64,000 nucleotides of DNA from Ceratopteris richardii (lineage: Eukaryota; Streptophyta; Polypodiopsida; Polypodiales; Pteridaceae): contig CM035441.1 of the NCBI GenBank assembly GCA_020310875.1, positions 86,454,777-86,518,776 on the forward strand, read 5' to 3'. The notes under the pieces were generated by a model, which had not been told where the DNA came from, made no database searches, and saw only the letters and a list, made by a program, of their open reading frames with translations. Both the position numbers and the translations under genes were made by a program. Of the stretch, positions 58,260 through 64,000 are shown in pieces (the stretch's first letter is position 1; each line of letters begins with the position of its first letter).

Positions 58260-60512
58260 TCATTCTCTGATAGGTTGAATACCTGCCATAGCTTTGAATC
58301 TACAAAGCTTTATTCCATCAAGTGCCTTTGTCATCATATCTGCTACTTGCTTTTCAGTCGGAGCAAAAGAAATGTCGATCTCCTTTGCCATGAGCTTCTC
58401 CCTGATGAAGTGATAATGGACTTCTATGTGCTTGGTTCTCGCATGGAAAATAGGATTTGCCGCTAGATGCATGGAACTTACATTATCTCCAAATATGTGA
58501 GGTTTGGAACTCACAAGTCCCAAATCTGTATACAATGCTTTTAACCATATTGCCTCTTGAGTTGCTATGGTCACGCCTCTGTACTCTGCTTCAGTTGAGG
58601 ATAAAGCAACTGTTGGTTGCTTCTTGGAACTCCATGACACTAGCTTCAAACCTGCAAATGCTAAGTAACCAGATGTACTTTTTCTATCATCCTTAGCTCC
58701 TGCCCAATCTGCATCTGAGTAGATTTTGATATCCGAATCGGAAGAGTAAGGATAGAATATACCTTCGTTGATTGTACCTTTGAGATACTTAAGTACTCTC
58801 TTAGCCGCATCCATGTGTGGTCTTCTTGGTGAGTGCATGAACTGACTAAGCACTCCCACACTATATGAGATGTCTGCCCTTGTGTGAGTAGCATATATCA
58901 AGCTACCTACCAAGCTTTGATACTCTTTAATGTCTTCAATTTTCTCACCTTCATAAACACTAAGTTTATGATTCATCTCCAAAGGTGTACCTGCAGGTTT
59001 AGTGTTCTCCATTTTTAACTTGAGAAGAAGATCCTGAATGTATCTTCTTTGAGTCAAATACATTCCTTCATCTGTGTATATCACCTGCATACCTAGGAAA
59101 TATGTGAGCTCACCTAGGTCACTGATTTTGAACTCCTCTTGCATGTGTCTCTTGATCCTTTGAATGCCATTTAGATCATCACCTGTCACAATAATATCAT
59201 CTACATATACACATAGATAGATAACCTCATTGTGATCCCTTTTGATGAATAGAGAAGAATCTGAGCTGCTAGCTTTGAACCCTTGGTCTTGAAGATATGT
59301 AACCAACCTGTAATTCCAAGCTCTTGGAGCTTGTTTCAATCCATACAATGCTTTCTTAAGTCTGCAAACATAAGATGGATGATTAGGGTTTTCAAAACCT
59401 GGTGGTTGTGACATGTATACCTCTTCACTTATCCAACCATTTAAGAATGCATTTTTCACATCAAGTTGGAGGAGTCTCCAATTCCTTGCAGCAGCTACAC
59501 TTATCAATGTCCTGATTGTAGTCATCTTTGCAACTGGTGAGAATGTTTCCTCATAGTCTATACCATGAGTTTGTGAGCATCCTTTGGCAACTAATCTTGC
59601 CTTGTACCTGCAAACTGATCCATCTGAATTTCTTTTAACTTTATATACCCATCTGCAACCAATTACCTTTTGATTCGGCGACATTGGAACCAAATCCCAA
59701 GTGTCCATTTCCTTCAATGCATCTATCTCTTCGTTCATGGCCTTTTCCCAATTAGGGTTTCCCTTTGCCTCTTCATAGGTTGAGGGTTCCTCTGAAATAG
59801 AGTCTTTTGCCAAGTAGATTGAATGCTTTGTAACAAATGTGGAATCATATCCATACCTTTCTGGTTGTTTCTTCTCTCTTGCTGATCTTCTAGGTGCTTG
59901 TTTGGAGCATTCTCCAACCTCTTGCATCTTTGCTTTGCCTCTTGACTTCCATAGCTTGTAATCCCTTTCTCTTTCATCTTGGTCATCGTCTGTATCACTT
60001 CTTGGATCCTGGACCTGTGTATCATGCTTCCTTCCTAATTGATGAGAGTCATAATCAAGATCATATGGTAGTGTTACCTTTTGTTTGTCTTCATCATACC
60101 AAGACCTGTGTTCTTCAAACACAACATCTCTACTTGTAGTGAATTGCTTGGTTGAAGGATTGAAGAACCTGTAACCCATCTGAGTTGAATCATATCCAAT
60201 AAACACTGCCTTTGTTGCCCTTTCATCTAGCTTACCTCTTATTTGTGAAACTAAACAACCAAAAACCTTGAAATGTCCAAGACTAGGTTTTCTTCCATGC
60301 CATGCTTCATAAGGAGTCATACCTTGAAGTGATTTGGATGGTAGTCGATTGACAAGGTACACTGCAGCTGAAATAGCTTCTGCCCATAGATAATGTGGCA
60401 ACTTCTTCTCTTCAAGCATTGTTCGGGCTGATCCAACCAATGTCTTGTTTCTCCTCTCTGCAATTCCATTTAGTTGAGGAGAATACCTAGTAGTCACTTC
60501 CCTTTTGATACC
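58260..60512 (-). pseudogene. Copia G integrase end, RT and RNase H
   Basis: It starts inside the integrase (GIKREVTTRYSPQLNGIAER), then the integrase tail (TPYEAWHGRKPSLGHFKVFG, AVFIGYDSTQMGYRFFNP) and RT ([70 protein letters not shown]). RNase H follows (SDADWAGAKDDRKSTSG, SSTEAEYRGVTIATQEA, ARTKHIEVHYHFIREK), ending TKALDGIKLCRFKAMAG. The apparent open frame continues about 75 codons further into the neighbouring gypsy LTR; those codons are not part of this protein. It is a partial fossil because the element was split. Confidence 0.92.
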
Positions 60513-60759
60513 TGAAAGATCCCAATTAGCTACTTGCCACTCTCCTCCCAACCTTAAATAGCCCTTGCCCTTGGCACCTCTAGAATCTTCTCTAAGGTCT
60601 AAAATCTCCTCATATGGCCACTCTGAGGAGATGGAATAACCTTGAAGATCCGTGCTAGAGCCTTGGCTCCCCCGAGCTCTGGTCCTTGACCCGGCTAGGG
60701 TCCTCGACCAAATGCAGGTAGACCAATGGTAGACCATGGAGGTCTAAATAAATCTAACA
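60513..60759 (-). repeat. Chromovirus 3' LTR (247 bp)
   Basis: Plus-strand ends are TGAAAGATCCC and AAATCTAACA. The left edge is the exact point where the Copia G integrase match stops; the right edge abuts a polypurine tract. Confidence 0.85.
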
Positions 60760-60775
60760 CTCTCTCCCCCTTCTA
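60760..60775 (-). other. Chromovirus polypurine tract
   Basis: Minus-strand TAGAAGGGGGAGAGAG lies directly upstream of the 3' LTR and overlaps the end of the polyprotein region. Confidence 0.88.
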
Positions 60776-62728
60776 GAGATCACTGTCCTCAGTGATCAGG
60801 GAAGGAAAGTGTTTGCGAATCAGAGCTTCTGATTCCCAAGTAGCATCTGTGAGTGGACGGCTAGTCCATGCTACTAAAAACTCTGGTATCGAGCGATTTC
60901 TCAACTTCGGCTCCCTCTTATCAAGAACTTGAAATGGAACATCTGGCTGAGATGCTCTATTTTCTAAAGAAACTAAACCATCTACGCAATTCTCATCTCG
61001 AGAAATGTATGGTCTCAACTTGCTAACATGGAAAACTGGGTGAACTTTGCAATTTTCTGGAAATTGCAATTTATATGCGGCATCACTAATCTTCTTGATT
61101 ACTGTCCAAGGTCCACAAAATCTAGGGGATAACTTGGGTTTCTGACCCACTGTCAATGATGAACCAAATGGGACCTGTAAAAACACACGATCTCCCTCTT
61201 GAAACGTTCGTGGTGTTCGATGTCGATCTACAAATGCTTTCATCCTTTCAGCAGCTTGCTGGAGATTGAACTGAGCTATTTTTAAGTTAGCTTGCATATC
61301 TGTCAAAAACTGTGAAGCACTCGGAGATTTCCTAGGTAATCCAATGGTAGCTGGACTATGTGGAATACATCCATAGATCACCTCAAAAGGTGCAAGCCTA
61401 GTAGTCTTGTGCTTCCAACTATTATAAGCAAATTCAACTAATGGGAGAAAACTATCCCAATCTGTTTGCTTTTCTGAAACATATGCCCGTAGCATATCTT
61501 CCAGTATCTGATTAACTCTTTCGGTCTGACCGTCTGTCTGTGGATGCTCTCCACTACTCATCTTGAGTTGAACTTGAAGCTTATTGAACACGTGTTTCCA
61601 AAAATTTCCTGTAAACCTGGGATCCCTGTCTGAAACTATGGATCTAGGTAGACCATGTAGTCTAAAAATATTCTGAATAAATAGTTCCGCAACTTGCGGA
61701 GCCTCCACTGATTCCTTTGTAGGAATAAAGTGTGCCATTTTGCTCAAACGATCAACCACTACAAGAATAGCATTCTTCTGTCGTGGCGTTCTAGGTAAAC
61801 TCATTATGAAGTCCATGGAAATACTATCCCAACAATACTGTGGTATCTCCAATGGCTGTAGCAGACCTGGAGAACGAATTCTCTCTGCTTTATTCACCTG
61901 ACATTTAAAACACTGACTTACATAATTGTTTACATCTCTGAGCATGTTTGGCCACCAAAAGGTACATCTGATCAACTGCAAAGTTTTCTCAATACCAGGA
62001 TGTCCTGCACAAGGTACATCATGGTTCTGGAAAATAACCTCTTTTCTAAACTTCCCTTCTTGGGAATTAGGCACACAAATCTTTCCCTTTCTTTTGAGCA
62101 AATCTTGCTCCACTTGAAAATTTGAGAATGCTTGATCTTTATCATTTTGTGATAACTTGCTCATTATAGACTGACAATAATCATCTTCAATCTGTGAATC
62201 TTTGATTTCTTGGATCAAATCACTATCAAGAATTGTGAAGCTAATCTGATGCAAAATACGAGATAATGCATCTGCAACTGTATTCATTTTTCCTTTTCTA
62301 TATAGAATTTCCATATGAAATTCTTGCATCAACTCAGCCCATCTAGCCTGTCTCCCTTGAAGATCACGCTGAGAACAGAAATACTTCAATGTGTGATGAT
62401 CCGTATACACTTTAAAAGTTGCACCATATAGATAGTGTCTCCAAATCTTCAAAGCGTGAACTATTGCATATAATTCTTGTTCATGGACAGGCCAATTTCT
62501 CTGAGCTGGAGAAAGTTTCTTGCTTTCAAAAGCTACTGGTCTGCCATCTTGAATCAAAATTGCACCAACTGCGATGCCACTAGCATCGTTTTCTATCTCA
62601 AAAGGCTTTTGGGGATCTACCACCAATAAAATTGGGGCACTTGAAACTGCTTGTTTCATTGTGTCAAAAGCTTTCTGTTGTGCACTAGTCCATACAAACT
62701 TTTGATTATTCTGTAACAAATTTGCCAA
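60773..62728 (-). pseudogene. Chromovirus RNase H, integrase and chromodomain
   Basis: RNase H: IENDASGIAVGAILIQDG, HEQELYAIVHALKIWRHYL, YTDHHTLKYFCSQ. Integrase zinc module: HDVPCAGHPGIEKT and QCFKCQ. Core: WDSISMDFIMSLP, VSDRDPRFTGNFW and QTDGQTERVNQ. A GPY/F-type module follows (LSPRFCGPWTVIKKISDAAY, VHPVFHVSKLRPY). The C-terminus reads PEFLVAWTSRPLTDATWES, a typical chromodomain end, which targets integration to particular chromatin. Part of a broken element. Confidence 0.92.
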
Positions 62729-62794
62729 TGGTGCAGCTATGTGCGAATAGCTGGCAATGAATTTCCTATAGAAGCCTGATAATCCTAAGAATGA

Positions 62795-63466
62795 TCACAA
62801 CTGGCGCTCATTCTGAGGAATCGGCCAACCAAGGATCATAGAAACTTTCCATGGATCCATTCTAATTCCATCTGCAGAAATTATATGTCCTAAGTACTCA
62901 ACCTCAGATAAACATAGCTGTGTCTTTTCTGGATTGACGTACAAAGTATTGTCATCCAACATTTGAAATACTGTACGCAAATGACATTCATGTTCTTCCA
63001 AACTTTTACTATAAACCAACAAATCATCTACAAAATCAACCACAAACTGACCAATGAAAGGACGAAAAATATCATTCATGAGCATCATAAAAGTAGCTGG
63101 TGCATTAGTTAAACCAAAAGGCATTACAAGATACTCATAATGACCAAATCTAGTACAAAAAGCTGTTTTATGTACATCATCGTCCTTAACTCTTATTTGA
63201 TGATAACCACTTTTTAAGTCTATTTTACTATATACAATAGCACCTCCTAGTGCATCCAGAATATCATCAATGCGAGGCATCCGATATCTGTGTTTTATTG
63301 TAACTTTATTTAATGCTCTAAAGTCTATACACAACCTAAAAGATCCATCCTTTTTGCGAACCAAAAGCACTGGGGCTGCAAAAGGTGAATAACTGGATCT
63401 GATAAGTCCTTTGTCAAGATACTCCTCGACAGTACGACGTACTTCTGCCTCCTCTTGTAGACTCAT
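62795..63466 (-). pseudogene. Chromovirus reverse transcriptase
   Basis: Motifs in order are [83 protein letters not shown] and [13 protein letters not shown]. The FVDDLLVYS box and LKSGYHQIR distinguish it from the OTA elements in this window. Part of a broken element. Confidence 0.92.
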
Positions 63467-63475
63467 TCGATACGG

Positions 63476-64000
63476 CTATCTGGCCGGTGGATGAGCTCCT
63501 AGTACTAGCTCAATCCTATGCTCCACTTTTCTGCGAGGCGGAAGACCTGAAGGTAACTCTGAAAGAAACAAGTGGTGGAATTTAGTTTTCATTCTAGAAG
63601 CTAGCTGAGCCTCTAAACTAGTTTGAACCTGTAAATTTAACAACTCTTTATGCTCAAAATATAAGAAATACAAATACTTACACTCTGCTTTTACCATCGC
63701 AGAGGTAGATGCTCGTCTATACACCTTGACGTCCGGCTCTCCACGGATGGTAATGCGGCGACCATTATGATTGAACTGATATATATGGTTCTGAAAATCA
63801 ATAGTTGGCTTCTTACTTGCATGCCATTGTTTACTGAGGACGAGATCAAATCTAGCCAACCTGGCGATCTCGAAATCTAGCTCATCTTTATAAGTTTGTA
63901 TCTGGACTGGTAATCCAACAACTCGTCGATCCCAGATCTCAGATCCCTTCCCATCTGCCAACTCTACCCTATAGGTGTATGCAGATGGAGTAGTCTTCAA
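63476..64000 (-). pseudogene. Chromovirus protease end and protease-RT linker
   Basis: The visible part holds the second half of a retropepsin (VELADGKGSEIWDRRVVGLP, ARFDLVLSKQWHASKKPTID) and the linker before RT (HHLFLSELPSGLPPRRKVEH). The catalytic DSG side is beyond the window edge. Part of a broken element. Confidence 0.8.

Larger units (their letters stand above)
57146..60512 (-). mobile_element. Copia G: 3' half of a Ty1/copia element
   Basis: On the minus strand it runs from mid-integrase (60512) through RT and RNase H to a 1,082-bp 3' LTR (58227-57146). The 5' part was displaced to the right, beyond the window, by insertion of the chromodomain gypsy element whose LTR starts at 60513. 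It is the same lineage as Copia B and the young copia by LTR length, polypurine tract and protein. The visible coding part shows no obvious break apart from the insertion. Confidence 0.92.
60513..64000 (-). mobile_element. Chromodomain Ty3/gypsy (chromovirus) element, cut by window edge
   Basis: On the minus strand it has protease, RT, RNase H, integrase and a C-terminal chromodomain, then polypurine tract and a 247-bp 3' LTR. The 5' part, including the second LTR, is outside the window. It was inserted into the integrase of Copia G; the presumed target site ATACC is at 60508-60512. It is broken, with about two breaks in the visible part. Confidence 0.92.

Noticed and set aside
60513-60737. 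N-terminal extension of the 825-codon frame of Copia G
   Set aside because: These codons lie in the chromovirus LTR and show no homology to copia integrase; the frame runs on by chance.

Overview
The window is nuclear DNA from a plant, probably a seed plant with a large, repeat-rich genome. The evidence is nested plant-type Ty1/copia and Ty3/gypsy LTR elements, tRNA-iMet primer sites in the copia elements, an Athila/Tat-type primer site in the long gypsy elements, a CACTA DNA transposon remnant, and a piece of plastid rbcL. The rbcL peptide reads like that of gymnosperms from memory, so a gymnosperm is a reasonable but unproven guess. I see no tRNA, rRNA, CRISPR or prokaryotic feature. The only possible non-LTR gene is a three-exon fragment at 9132-9813.

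Layout, left half. 1-2404 is a gypsy pol fragment. It is followed by a C-rich 65-bp duplication and a scrap of copia reverse transcriptase. At 2709-8510 lies the 5' half of another long gypsy element (called Gypsy A here): an LTR carrying the rbcL piece, a primer site, a 2.1-kb leader with a hairpin array, and gag. A scrap of copia gag, the three-exon gene fragment and about 1.5 kb of microsatellite follow. A CACTA-type gene (minus strand, 18693 to 11647) is split by Copia B (11738-18179, TSD GATTA). Copia C (18694-21037) is abutted by Copia A (21038-25250, minus strand). A truncated Gypsy A-family LTR (25251-25991) follows.

Layout, right half. Copia D (plus strand) is an old element cut into three pieces (25992-26260, 42716-44761, 51574-52202) by two later insertions. 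The first is a 16.5-kb gypsy element at 26261-42715 (minus strand, TSD GGGAC, LTRs about 3% different by eye). The second is a whole-looking copia at 44762-51573 (TSD AAAAC, LTRs about 1.7% different, one 1,405-codon gag-pol frame). Then come Copia F (53023-54347, minus), a lone Copia E LTR with primer site, 1.35 kb of TG/TATG microsatellite, an unclassified 1.15 kb, Copia G (57146-60512, minus) and a chromodomain gypsy element (60513 to the window end, minus) inserted into Copia G.

The most unusual object is the 16.5-kb gypsy element. Besides the usual gag, protease, RT-RNase H and integrase, it has a tandemly duplicated integrase zinc-binding (H2C2) module, a second retropepsin-like domain downstream of the integrase, and an extra region of about 1,200 codons with a long coiled coil before the 3' LTR. 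Its leader, like that of Gypsy A, carries short-unit arrays and repeated ATCGCGAT palindromes. All retroelements are treated as fossils: only the 44762-51573 copia looks whole, and the others are broken or partial.
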